Assembly: GCA_913009925.1 (NCBI GenBank)
Contig: CAJVWY010000076.1
Location: 1-6,085, forward strand
Length of the DNA stretch: 6,085 bases
Reading direction: 5' to 3'
From: an uncultured bacterium
GTDB taxonomy: Bacteria; Actinomycetota; Thermoleophilia; BMS3ABIN01
Shown here in pieces: positions 1 through 5,776 of the stretch (its first letter is position 1; every line of letters begins with the position of its first letter). A program made the position numbers and the translations under genes. Below the pieces are notes generated by a model, which worked only from the letters and a program-made list of their open reading frames with translations, ran no database searches and was not told where the DNA came from.

Positions 1-305
1 ACCTGGACATCGACCGCCGCCAGGGTATCCATTCACTACCGGCGTCCATCGGCATCGCCGGCGCGCTGTGGGTCACGCGGTCCTTTCATCTGGCGGCTGT
101 GGCGCTGCTGGTGCTGGTGGGTCAGGTGGAGAGTCTGGGAGTGATCTATTACGCCGGCCTGGTGATAGTGGCCCTTCTGCTGTCCTACGAGAATGCCATC
201 GTCTCCCCCGGCAATCTGTCCCGGATCAATACGGCGTTCATGACCATGAACGGCATCATCAGCATCGTCTATGCAGCCTTCCTGATGGCGGACCTGGCCC
301 TATAG
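1..305 (+). CDS. ubiA: UbiA-family polyprenyltransferase, C-terminal part (5' end outside window)
   Basis: Integral membrane enzyme of the UbiA superfamily, which transfers a polyprenyl chain from its diphosphate to an aromatic acceptor, usually in quinone synthesis. The open frame starts at base 3 with no start codon in context, so the gene runs in from the left; about 100 residues are visible. It opens on the second Asp-rich motif (LDID, probably preceded by Asp, then RRQGIHSLP), which binds the Mg-diphosphate of the prenyl donor. Three hydrophobic segments follow, with the family-typical YENAIVSPGNLSRIN and NGIISIV stretches near the end. The pattern matches the subgroup annotated as 4-hydroxybenzoate polyprenyltransferase or MqnP of the futalosine menaquinone route; which acceptor is used cannot be told from this part. 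The TAG stop lies inside the palindrome CTATAG, shared with the convergent gene's stop. Family assignment is secure, substrate is not. Confidence 0.88.
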   Translation, partial: LDIDRRQGIHSLPASIGIAGALWVTRSFHLAAVALLVLVGQVESLGVIYYAGLVIVALLLSYENAIVSPGNLSRINTAFMTMNGIISIVYAAFLMADLAL

Positions 306-1700
306 CGCAGGCTCCCCTCCGGGCTGTTCATCATCACCCGCTTCCAGACAGGCCACCGTGACCATGAACCAGGCCGTCAGTGCCGGTATGTACCACTCCC
401 AGTCGACCATGTTATATACGATGAATACCAGGGAGGATACCGCGAAGCCGCGGCTGACCAGCCCGGGTCCGGTAAGCAGGCGCCAGATACTCAGACCGGT
501 GACATACAACAGGAAAGCAGTAAACAGGACGGCGCCGATCACCCCGGTCTCCACGGCCGTCTGCAGCACTATATTGTGGGCGAACTTTGTATAGGACGCG
601 ATGGCGTAGCTCTGGTAAACCTGGGCGAATGACCCCAGGCCCGTACCTGCCAGCGGGTGGACATGAAAGGCGTCCTCGGCGCCGCTGTAGGTATCCAGGC
701 GGTGAGGCAGCAGCTTGCTCAGGGCGATGCCGTAACGGAAACGCTGCGTGATGACTGAATCGAGCCTGTCGCTCCAACGGGCCAGGAAGACAAACGCCGC
801 CAGGGCGAGGACGGGAACGGCCGCCGCCGTGGCGGCCCTGGCGGCCCGGCCCCGCATCGCCGCCGCCAGCAGCTGCCCCAGGCAGGCGGCCAGCACCAGC
901 GCCGCTACCGCCGCCACGGCGGCGGCCTGCTGTTGCGCGCCCGTCAAGGCAACGGCCAGTCCCGCGGCGAGCGCTCCAAAGGCCAGGGACATCAACACCG
1001 GCAACATCAGGGAGCGGCGGAAGCCCAGTATGAAAAAGATGGAGATCACCGCCAGCATCACTATCCCCAGGCGGGAGAATGCCAGTATGACCGCTGTTAC
1101 CTGCAGCGCCGCGGCGGCGGCGAACAGGGGACGGTCGCGCTCCGCAGCCCGCGCCAGCAGGGCAAAGGTCAGCGGCAACGCCATCAGGCAGAAACAGCTG
1201 AGCGCGTTGGAATATTCGAACGTGGACCCCGCCCGGTAGGTATTCTCAATAAGCAGGGTATAGGGCTGCGCCCTCAGGATATAGGCGCCGGCGCCCCAGG
1301 CGGCGATGAACGCCGCTGCGTATACCAGCCAGGCGGCGGCGTCGGCCGCTGTCCCCCGGTACCGCCGCGCCTGGCTCAGGACCACTAACAGCGCCGCCAG
1401 ATAGCCGCAGAGCAGCAGCACCTCGCGTATGGTATCCGCCGGGGCCACCGACCACGCCACCCCGGCAGCGGCGAACACCGCAAAGGCGGAAAGGATCCAG
1501 AACGCCGGCGAACGCAGCGCCCACCGGCGGCGATGTTGCAACCATACCGCCAGCTCCCATGCTCCCGCCGCCAGCAACATGGTTATCATCACCCATTTAG
1601 GTACATGGAAATAGCCGCCGCTCCAGAGGCTGCCGACCAGCAACGCGGCATAGACCATATACAGACTGCCCCTCTCGGCGACATGGCCCATCACCTTCAC
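300..1700 (-). CDS. O-antigen ligase / Wzy-like polymerase family membrane protein
   Basis: A 466-residue polytopic inner-membrane protein with roughly ten to twelve hydrophobic segments, of the O-antigen ligase (Wzy_C) family, whose members join undecaprenyl-diphosphate-linked glycans to an acceptor or polymerise them on the outer face of the membrane. Family marks: RAGSTFEYSNAL at 156-167 with Arg156 and Asn165, FSRLG at 208-212, and the large extracytoplasmic loop ending in TGLGSFAQVY (353-362) and AHNIVLQTAVETGVIG (374-389), where His375 is the usual conserved catalytic histidine. A MVDWEWYIP motif (431-439) in a late membrane segment is also typical. There is no TPR extension. The GTG start is chosen because AGGAG sits 8 bases upstream. 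Residues 240-310 are extremely Ala-rich, which reflects GC bias. No glycosyltransferase or flippase lies nearby, so the glycan substrate is unknown and ligase cannot be told from polymerase. Confidence 0.85.
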   Translation of the reverse strand: MKVMGHVAERGSLYMVYAALLVGSLWSGGYFHVPKWVMITMLLAAGAWELAVWLQHRRRWALRSPAFWILSAFAVFAAAGVAWSVAPADTIREVLLLCGYLAALLVVLSQARRYRGTAADAAAWLVYAAAFIAAWGAGAYILRAQPYTLLIENTYRAGSTFEYSNALSCFCLMALPLTFALLARAAERDRPLFAAAAALQVTAVILAFSRLGIVMLAVISIFFILGFRRSLMLPVLMSLAFGALAAGLAVALTGAQQQAAAVAAVAALVLAACLGQLLAAAMRGRAARAATAAAVPVLALAAFVFLARWSDRLDSVITQRFRYGIALSKLLPHRLDTYSGAEDAFHVHPLAGTGLGSFAQVYQSYAIASYTKFAHNIVLQTAVETGVIGAVLFTAFLLYVTGLSIWRLLTGPGLVSRGFAVSSLVFIVYNMVDWEWYIPALTAWFMVTVACLEAGDDEQPGGEPAL

Positions 1701-1708
1701 GTAGTCAT

Positions 1709-1713
1709 CTCCT
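1709..1713 (-). promoter_or_regulatory. Ribosome binding site of the O-antigen ligase gene
   Basis: AGGAG on the minus strand, with 8 bases to a GTG codon at 1700-1698. It decides the start: the in-frame ATG at 1691-1689 (codon 4) would be 17 bases away, so GTG is preferred. Confidence 0.65.
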
Positions 1714-1777
1714 GTACAGAGTGGTTTTTTTACCGGCGACCCGCCTGATTCTGATTTATCCCGGCCCCCCTTTCAAC

Positions 1778-1806
1778 TTTCAACTGCGCCCGTGTCCCAT
1801 TAAACT
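1778..1806 (+). promoter_or_regulatory. Putative leaderless promoter of dtd
   Basis: A TAAACT hexamer (1801-1806), fitting the TANNNT -10 consensus, ends 7 bases before the dtd ATG. A weak TTTCAA (1778-1783) lies 17 bases upstream of it in the -35 position; it is part of a 7-base direct repeat TTTCAAC-TTTCAAC (1771-1784). Transcription from this box would start at or next to the A of the ATG. No Shine-Dalgarno sequence is present before that ATG, which agrees with a leaderless message. Inferred by eye only. Confidence 0.35.
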
Positions 1807-1813
1807 GGTAATC

Positions 1814-2263
1814 ATGAAAGCCCTGGTTCAAAGAGTCGGCAGGGCCCGGGTCACCGTGGGCGGCGAAACGGTGGGTGAGATCGGTGCTGGAATGCTGGTG
1901 CTGCTGGGTGTGGCTGCGGAAGACGGTGAAGGTGACGTCGACTATATCGCCGGTAAACTGGCGCGGCTGAGGATATTCGATGACGGCCGCGGCAGGATGA
2001 ACCTGGATATCTCCCAGACCGGCGGCGGCATCCTGCTGGTGAGTCAGTTCACCCTGCTGGGCGAGACCCGCCGGGGTAACCGGCCCGGATTTACCGCAGC
2101 CGCCGAACCGCGGCAGGCGGCGTCGCTCTACCGGCGGGTGGCAGACAGGCTAAGCTCGGGAGGTGTGCCCGTCAGCACCGGCGAGTTCGGGGCCATGATG
2201 TCGGTGGAACTGGTGAACGAGGGGCCGGTGACCATCATGCTGGACAGCCGGGACCGGAGTTAG
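1814..2263 (+). CDS. dtd: D-aminoacyl-tRNA deacylase (DTD)
   Basis: Cytoplasmic homodimeric proofreading enzyme that hydrolyses D-amino acids (and glycine from mischarged tRNA-Ala) off tRNA. The 149 residues compare with about 145 in the E. coli protein and cover the whole fold. Diagnostic motifs are SQFTL at 77-81 (Thr80 and Ser77 in the active-site pocket) and the Gly137-Pro138 pair in NEGPVT, the cross-subunit Gly-cisPro motif that rejects L-amino acids through the chiral selectivity filter. The RGNRPGF segment (87-93) is also typical. The frame extends 31 codons further upstream, but the ATG at 1814 begins exactly at the conserved N-terminus MKALVQRV, so the longer reading is rejected. 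No Shine-Dalgarno sequence precedes it; translation may be leaderless. The 59-residue small gene follows after 5 bases, probably on the same message. Confidence 0.97.
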   Translation: MKALVQRVGRARVTVGGETVGEIGAGMLVLLGVAAEDGEGDVDYIAGKLARLRIFDDGRGRMNLDISQTGGGILLVSQFTLLGETRRGNRPGFTAAAEPRQAASLYRRVADRLSSGGVPVSTGEFGAMMSVELVNEGPVTIMLDSRDRS

Positions 2264-2268
2264 TCCGG

Positions 2269-2448
2269 ATGGCGAAGGACAGGAAAAGGAGACGCAAGCC
2301 CACCGGGAAGACCGGGGTCCCGCGCAACCCTTTTGCCGGCAGGCCGCAGTCAGGCACCGGACCGCACGGGGAGAGCAAGTATGGCAAGAAGGACCGCCGC
2401 CGGGGGAAACGGAAGACGGAGGAAGTGGCGGACGGGGAGGAAAGCTGA
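2269..2448 (+). CDS. Small highly basic protein of unknown function (59 aa)
   Basis: An ATG five bases after the dtd stop opens a 59-codon frame ending in TGA. GGAG at 2256-2259, inside the end of dtd, sits 9 bases upstream, so translation is likely coupled to dtd. The protein starts MAKDRKRRRK, carries a short non-basic centre (GVPRNPFAGRPQSGTG), then a second basic cluster (KYGKKDRRRGKRK), and ends acidic (EEVADGEES). It has no hydrophobic segment and no Cys, so a soluble protein, probably binding RNA, DNA or the ribosome, is inferred. Third codon positions are GC-rich like the neighbours, supporting real coding. I do not recognise the family. The layout recalls small Lys/Arg-rich ribosome-associated or ribosome-rescue proteins, but there is no motif match good enough to claim this. 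It could also be fortuitous, because the genome's GC bias favours open frames. Confidence 0.55.
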   Translation: MAKDRKRRRKPTGKTGVPRNPFAGRPQSGTGPHGESKYGKKDRRRGKRKTEEVADGEES

Positions 2449-2474
2449 CCGGGCCGCCGGCCGCAGGCGGTCAG
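2445..2474. repeat. Inverted repeat between convergent genes, containing both stop codons
   Basis: The arms CTGACCG (2445-2451) and CGGTCAG (2468-2474) are exact reverse complements with a 16-base GC-rich spacer that itself holds GGCC...GGCC (2452-2455 and 2459-2462). The TGA of the small basic gene (2446-2448) and the TGA of the convergent rhodanese gene (2473-2471) each lie in one arm. A hairpin could form in both transcripts and act as a bidirectional end or mRNA-stabilising structure, but there is no T-tract on either side, so it is not called an intrinsic terminator. Confidence 0.45.
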
Positions 2475-3484
2475 TCGCAGCCGGTCCGGTCGACGACCGG
2501 GTTGTCAGCGGACTCGATATCCTGGAGATACAGCCTGGTGGTAGGGGTCCTGGTCCAGCCGACCATGCCCAGGTTGAGCGCCACGGCGTCCCGGCCCAGG
2601 AGGCGCAGAACGGTCACCAGCTGCGCCGCCAGGTTTCCCGTGTAGCAGACGACCACTATTTTCCGCTGCCGCGGCAGCCTGCGGAAGTTCTCCTCGACCA
2701 TCGCCGCGGTGAAGTCCACCTGGCTGGAGCCGCCTATGTGACCCACGCCCTCGAAGTCCTCCTCGCGGCGCAGGTCCAGTATGAAATACTTGTCCCTGCC
2801 GCCGTTCTGCAGTTCATCATGAAGATGGGCGGCATCGACGGTGTTATAGCGGAACACGCCGCCGCGGGGGGTGCGCCGGAATATATCCCGCGCCCTGGCG
2901 GCGATGACAGCGATCTCCTCCCGGGAGGGTGTCTGGAATTCCATCTCTGTGGCAGGCACATACGGCTCGGGCGGTTTCCTCTCCACCGGGAAGGAGGCTG
3001 ATTGGATATGGCCCAGCACCTCAGCGGTACGCTGGTTCCGTGACCACCCGTTCATGCCCGTCTTCACCACTATGGCGTCGTATCCCAGCAGCCTTAGACC
3101 GCAAACCACCTGCGCCGCGGCGATGCCCGTGTAGCTGAGCACCACTATCTTCCTGTCCGGCGGCAGCCTGTCCAGGTTCTCCGGCTCCGCCCAGCGGTAA
3201 AAGTCCGTTCGCACGGCGCCGGCGATATGCCCCCGCTCGAAGTCCTGGCGGCGGCGTATGTCCAGCAGGAAGAAATCCTGCGCCGCTTCGCCCGCGAACT
3301 TCGCCGCCAGTTCCCGGCCGAAGATGCCGTTGGCTATGAAGCCGCCCTCGCTCATGGGCGTGGATGCCAGGACTACGTGCGCCCTTTCGCTTATGATCTG
3401 ATGATATCGCTCCAGGACCGGTTGTTCGCTCCGCTTATGGGCGCAGCTTTCTCCCCTGTCCCTCTCCATCTGTTTTGATGACAT
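2471..3484 (-). CDS. Cytoplasmic tandem rhodanese-domain protein, first domain lacks catalytic Cys
   Basis: A 337-residue protein of two rhodanese (sulfurtransferase) domains, which in active form carry sulfane sulfur as a Cys persulfide. Domain 1 spans about 52-150 (LLDIRRRQDFERGHI, then LGYDAIVV and GMNGW); its active-site loop reads SYTGIAA with Ser117 where Cys is expected. Domain 2 spans about 214-315 (ILDLRREEDFEGVGHI, then GMVGWTRTP) with the intact loop CYTGNLAA and Cys280. Both domains have a short helical lead-in. There is no signal peptide or membrane segment, so it is predicted cytoplasmic. It is a paralogue of the lipoprotein at 3732-4784, matching it domain by domain. The ATG at 3484 is the first plausible start; GGGAG lies 13 bases upstream, rather far, and ATG at codon 6 is the alternative. 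It has its own promoter (TGCTATAAT, 3601-3593) and sits behind a terminator, so it is likely monocistronic. Sulfur donor and acceptor are unknown. Confidence 0.9.
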   Translation of the reverse strand: MSSKQMERDRGESCAHKRSEQPVLERYHQIISERAHVVLASTPMSEGGFIANGIFGRELAAKFAGEAAQDFFLLDIRRRQDFERGHIAGAVRTDFYRWAEPENLDRLPPDRKIVVLSYTGIAAAQVVCGLRLLGYDAIVVKTGMNGWSRNQRTAEVLGHIQSASFPVERKPPEPYVPATEMEFQTPSREEIAVIAARARDIFRRTPRGGVFRYNTVDAAHLHDELQNGGRDKYFILDLRREEDFEGVGHIGGSSQVDFTAAMVEENFRRLPRQRKIVVVCYTGNLAAQLVTVLRLLGRDAVALNLGMVGWTRTPTTRLYLQDIESADNPVVDRTGCD

Positions 3485-3592
3485 AGCTTGGACCGCTCTC
3501 CCGACCCTGCCGGGCCGTTCCCGGTTTCGCCGCCGCAGAACCTCCGAAAAAGGGACGCACGCTTCCAGGGAGCCCTGCTGAACGGTGGAAAT

Positions 3593-3601
3593 ATTATAGC
3601 A
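3593..3601 (-). promoter_or_regulatory. Extended -10 promoter for the cytoplasmic rhodanese gene
   Basis: The minus strand reads TGCTATAAT, a perfect -10 hexamer with the extended TGn element. No good -35 hexamer lies 16-18 bases upstream, which extended -10 promoters tolerate. The predicted transcript would start near 3586 and have a leader of about 100 bases before the ATG at 3484. It lies downstream of the terminator of the neighbouring gene, consistent with independent transcription. Confidence 0.5.
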
Positions 3602-3673
3602 AACGTCTGCTGTATCTTTTCCGCCGCAGCTGGGAACGGAGCCGCCCTCAAAGCGCCACGGGCGCCGGAACCG

Positions 3674-3704
3674 AAAAGGGGGCGGCCCTTGCGGGCCGCC
3701 CCCT
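3674..3704 (-). terminator. Rho-independent terminator of the rhodanese lipoprotein gene
   Basis: The arms GGGGGCGGCCC (3678-3688) and GGGCCGCCCCC (3693-3703) are perfect reverse complements around a 4-base loop; the flanking A3677-T3704 pair extends the stem to 12 bp. Read on the minus strand the stem is followed by TTTT (3677-3674). It begins 28 bases past the TAG of the lipoprotein gene. The T-tract is short, but the stem is very stable. Confidence 0.8.
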
Positions 3705-3731
3705 GCGACTTACCGTTTACTCACCGGGTGG

Positions 3732-4784
3732 CTACTGCACCACCGGCTGGTTGGAGCTGGTGATGTAGTCCACGTAGCCCTGGGTATTGGGGGTAACGGT
3801 CCAGCCCATGGAGCCGAACTTCAGGACCGACGCATCGTATCCCAGGATCCTGAGGATCATGGTGGTCTGCGCCGCCGTATTGCCCGTATAGCAGATCACG
3901 ATGATCTTCTTGTCCCTGGGCAGGCGGTCCAGGTTTTCCGGCACGGCCACATCGGCGAAGGGTATGTTCGTAGCCCCTTCGATATGGCCGACCTTCTCGT
4001 AATCCTTGGCACTGCGGATATCCAGAAGAAAGAGCTCTTCTTTCTGTGCGGGATCGGCCAGCTTCGCCGCCAGGTTGGTGGCGCTGATCACGTTGAAGGC
4101 GTAATCGCCGCTGGTGGGCATGCTGCTCATGTCAGTGTTGGCGATGCCGGCGATGGTCTCATAGAGATCATCAGAAGGCTTGCTCAGGGGACCGCTGGGA
4201 ACGCCCTTCTGTGACGGCTCCGCCGGAGTGTTGACAGTGGGGTTGGCCGCCGCCAGCAGAGAGTCGGCCACCTTCTGGTTGTTGCCGCCCTGGACCCAGC
4301 CCATCATGCCCGCCCTGAGAGCGATGGCGTCGTAGCCCAGCATGCGCAGTCCGCCCACGACTTCAGCCGCCGTGTGCCCTGTGTAACAGACTACGACGAT
4401 AATCTTGTCCTTGGGTAGCGTGTCCAGGCTGTCCGGCGCGGCCCATTCGGCAAAGGGAACATTCTCCGCTCCCTTGATATGGCCGGCTTCATAGTCTTTG
4501 GCGGCCCGCACATCCAGCACATAGACCGTGTCCGCCTTAGCGGGGTCGGCCAACGTCGCCGCCAGATCGCTGCCCTTGATGGAGTTACCCGGGTAATCGC
4601 CCACATCCGCGGAGAGGACTTCATTGGCCCTTTCCGCCAAAGCTGTCGAATTGTCAACAGCTGCTATCGTCTCCGCTGCCGTGGTGGTCTTTTCGCCGCC
4701 ACAACCGGTTGCCACAAAAACCGTGGGTATCACCAGTCCGACAATTAACAACGCCAGGACCAGATACTTCCAGAATCTCGACAT
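3732..4784 (-). CDS. Tandem rhodanese-domain lipoprotein
   Basis: Exported, lipid-anchored protein with two rhodanese domains, predicted on the outer face of the cytoplasmic membrane (351 residues from the chosen start). The N-terminus MSRFWKYLVLALLIVGL is a signal peptide with a basic n-region and hydrophobic core, ending in a lipobox-like ATGC; the lipidated Cys is residue 28, followed by GG and a Thr/Ala-rich linker. Domain 1 (about 72-165) has VLDVRAAKDYEAGHI and the loop CYTGHTAA with Cys133. Domain 2 (about 230-332) has LLDIRSAKDYEKVGHI and CYTGNTAA with Cys298. Both active-site cysteines are therefore present, unlike the paralogue at 2471-3484. A Pro/Ser-rich linker of about 30 residues joins the domains. 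Start: ATG at 4784 is 10 bases from GGGAG; ATG at 4790 (4 bases) and GTG at 4793 (1 base) are closer than usual. A role in extracytoplasmic sulfur transfer is inferred; the substrate is unknown. Confidence 0.92.
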   Translation of the reverse strand: MSRFWKYLVLALLIVGLVIPTVFVATGCGGEKTTTAAETIAAVDNSTALAERANEVLSADVGDYPGNSIKGSDLAATLADPAKADTVYVLDVRAAKDYEAGHIKGAENVPFAEWAAPDSLDTLPKDKIIVVVCYTGHTAAEVVGGLRMLGYDAIALRAGMMGWVQGGNNQKVADSLLAAANPTVNTPAEPSQKGVPSGPLSKPSDDLYETIAGIANTDMSSMPTSGDYAFNVISATNLAAKLADPAQKEELFLLDIRSAKDYEKVGHIEGATNIPFADVAVPENLDRLPRDKKIIVICYTGNTAAQTTMILRILGYDASVLKFGSMGWTVTPNTQGYVDYITSSNQPVVQ

Positions 4785-4794
4785 AACCATCACT

Positions 4795-4799
4795 CTCCC
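4795..4799 (-). promoter_or_regulatory. Ribosome binding site of the rhodanese lipoprotein gene
   Basis: GGGAG on the minus strand. Spacing is 10 bases to ATG 4784, 4 bases to ATG 4790 and 1 base to GTG 4793, so 4784 is favoured with 4790 as second choice. The same GGGAGAG string occurs upstream of the paralogue at 2471-3484. Confidence 0.5.
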
Positions 4800-4883
4800 G
4801 TAATCGACTTTGGGCGAGGGTACCGCCCCTGTTCATGAACGTGTAAGCGGTGAAACGATTCCCCTCTTCATGTGGACGGCGAA

Positions 4884-4913
4884 AGCTTACCTTTCCCGGG
4901 AGCCGGGTGTCAA
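4884..4913 (-). promoter_or_regulatory. Candidate promoter for the rhodanese lipoprotein gene
   Basis: On the minus strand a perfect TTGACA (4913-4908) is followed after 18 bases by TAAGCT (4889-4884), which keeps the first, second and last bases of the -10 consensus. It lies in the 148-base gap between the metallophosphoesterase stop and the lipoprotein start, giving a leader of roughly 90 bases. The leader holds a small GGGCG...CGCCC inverted repeat (4812-4828) and the 10-base palindrome GTTCATGAAC (4831-4840). The weak -10 makes this tentative. Confidence 0.4.
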
Positions 4914-4932
4914 GGAGCCGGGACCGGGATGT

Positions 4933-5742
4933 TTATACCGGCTCCATCTGCGCCTGCCTCAGGAACCTCTCCTCCCCGACCACCTCGCCGCCAGGCACCC
5001 TGGTGGTGATGGTGACCGCGTCGGAGCCGATGCGGATGACGTTATAGGACGGCTGCGTGAAGCCCCTGGTCCTCCAGGTCGAAGCGGTGCCGCTGCTGAT
5101 GATGAGCATATCGGCCAGTGGCCAGGTATAGGGGACATGCCGGTGTCCGCAGAGGACCAGGTCCACCTTCACAGCCCGCAGGCGCTCCAGCACATCGCCT
5201 GCGTCCCACACCACGTTACGTTCCCTGCCCGTGCCGGGGATACTCACCAGGTGATGGTGCAGTACGAATATCTTGTAGTCCCCGGCGGTGGGGAACTGGT
5301 CGTCTATCCAGCTGTAATGGTCCCTGCCCACTTCGCCGTCGTCGAGGTCGGGCTTGTTGGAGTCCAGTCCCAGGATCCTGACCCGCTCCTGCATACCGCC
5401 GGAGAGGGCGTCGCAGCCGACACGGAAATCCAGCTCCAGGGTCTTCGAGCGCCGCGGGCCGAACATCTCCTCGAAATGGAGAAAGCCCACGTTCCGGCAA
5501 TCATGATTGCCGGCCATCACCAGCACCTGGTCACACTCAATCTGGTCTATGTATTTCTTCGCCTCGCTGAACTGCTCCCGGTAGCCGCCAGCGGTAAGAT
5601 CACCCGCCACCACGGTGAGATCCGGACCCAGCTGGTTTATCTCGTCCACGGTCGCCCTCATCAGCTCGCTGTCGTAACGGGCATCGCCGCAATGGATATC
5701 GGAGAACTGGGCGATCTGGAAATAGTCACGGGGCCTGGGCAT
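4933..5742 (-). CDS. Calcineurin-like metallophosphoesterase
   Basis: A 269-residue soluble protein with the full dinuclear-metal phosphoesterase signature in order: DIH (Asp15, His17), GDL (Asp48), GNHD (Asn79, His80), HHH (162-164) and GHRH (His200, His202). These residues bind two metal ions, typically Mn or Fe. The length and spacing resemble the class III cyclic-nucleotide phosphodiesterase (CpdA/Icc-like) group, but the substrate cannot be read from the sequence; it could be a cyclic nucleotide, a phosphodiester or a phosphomonoester. There is no signal peptide, so it is predicted cytoplasmic. Start: ATG at 5742 follows GAAAGGAG (5757-5750) with 7 bases spacing, which is excellent. The copper-ATPase stop is only 34 bases upstream in the same direction with no terminator between them, so the two are probably cotranscribed. 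Confidence 0.93.
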   Translation of the reverse strand: MPRPRDYFQIAQFSDIHCGDARYDSELMRATVDEINQLGPDLTVVAGDLTAGGYREQFSEAKKYIDQIECDQVLVMAGNHDCRNVGFLHFEEMFGPRRSKTLELDFRVGCDALSGGMQERVRILGLDSNKPDLDDGEVGRDHYSWIDDQFPTAGDYKIFVLHHHLVSIPGTGRERNVVWDAGDVLERLRAVKVDLVLCGHRHVPYTWPLADMLIISSGTASTWRTRGFTQPSYNVIRIGSDAVTITTRVPGGEVVGEERFLRQAQMEPV

Positions 5743-5749
5743 CGCTGAG

Positions 5750-5757
5750 CTCCTTTC
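5750..5757 (-). promoter_or_regulatory. Strong ribosome binding site of the metallophosphoesterase gene
   Basis: GAAAGGAG on the minus strand, 7 bases from the ATG at 5742. It is the best Shine-Dalgarno match seen in the window and fixes the start. Confidence 0.75.
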
Positions 5758-5776
5758 CCTGGTTTTCGTAAACAGA

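Noticed and set aside
748..1388. Long Ala/Arg-rich open frames on the plus strand opposite the O-antigen ligase gene
   Set aside because: They are antisense shadows of a GC-rich coding region; composition is repetitive, there are no domains, and the minus-strand frame has clear family motifs.
1725..1731. Run of seven T as a terminator T-tract
   Set aside because: No stem precedes it on the plus strand, and it lies between two divergently transcribed gene starts, where no transcript should end.
1721..1813. In-frame 31-codon upstream extension of dtd
   Set aside because: The conserved DTD N-terminus begins at the ATG at 1814; the extension is intergenic in character and covers the divergent promoter region.
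4831..4840. Palindrome GTTCATGAAC upstream of the rhodanese lipoprotein gene as an operator
   Set aside because: A perfect 10-base palindrome is expected several times by chance in 6 kb, and the symmetry does not extend into the flanks.
4810..5748. 312-codon plus-strand frame opposite the metallophosphoesterase
   Set aside because: It mirrors the real gene, which has all five metal-binding motifs on the minus strand; the plus-strand product has no recognisable domain.
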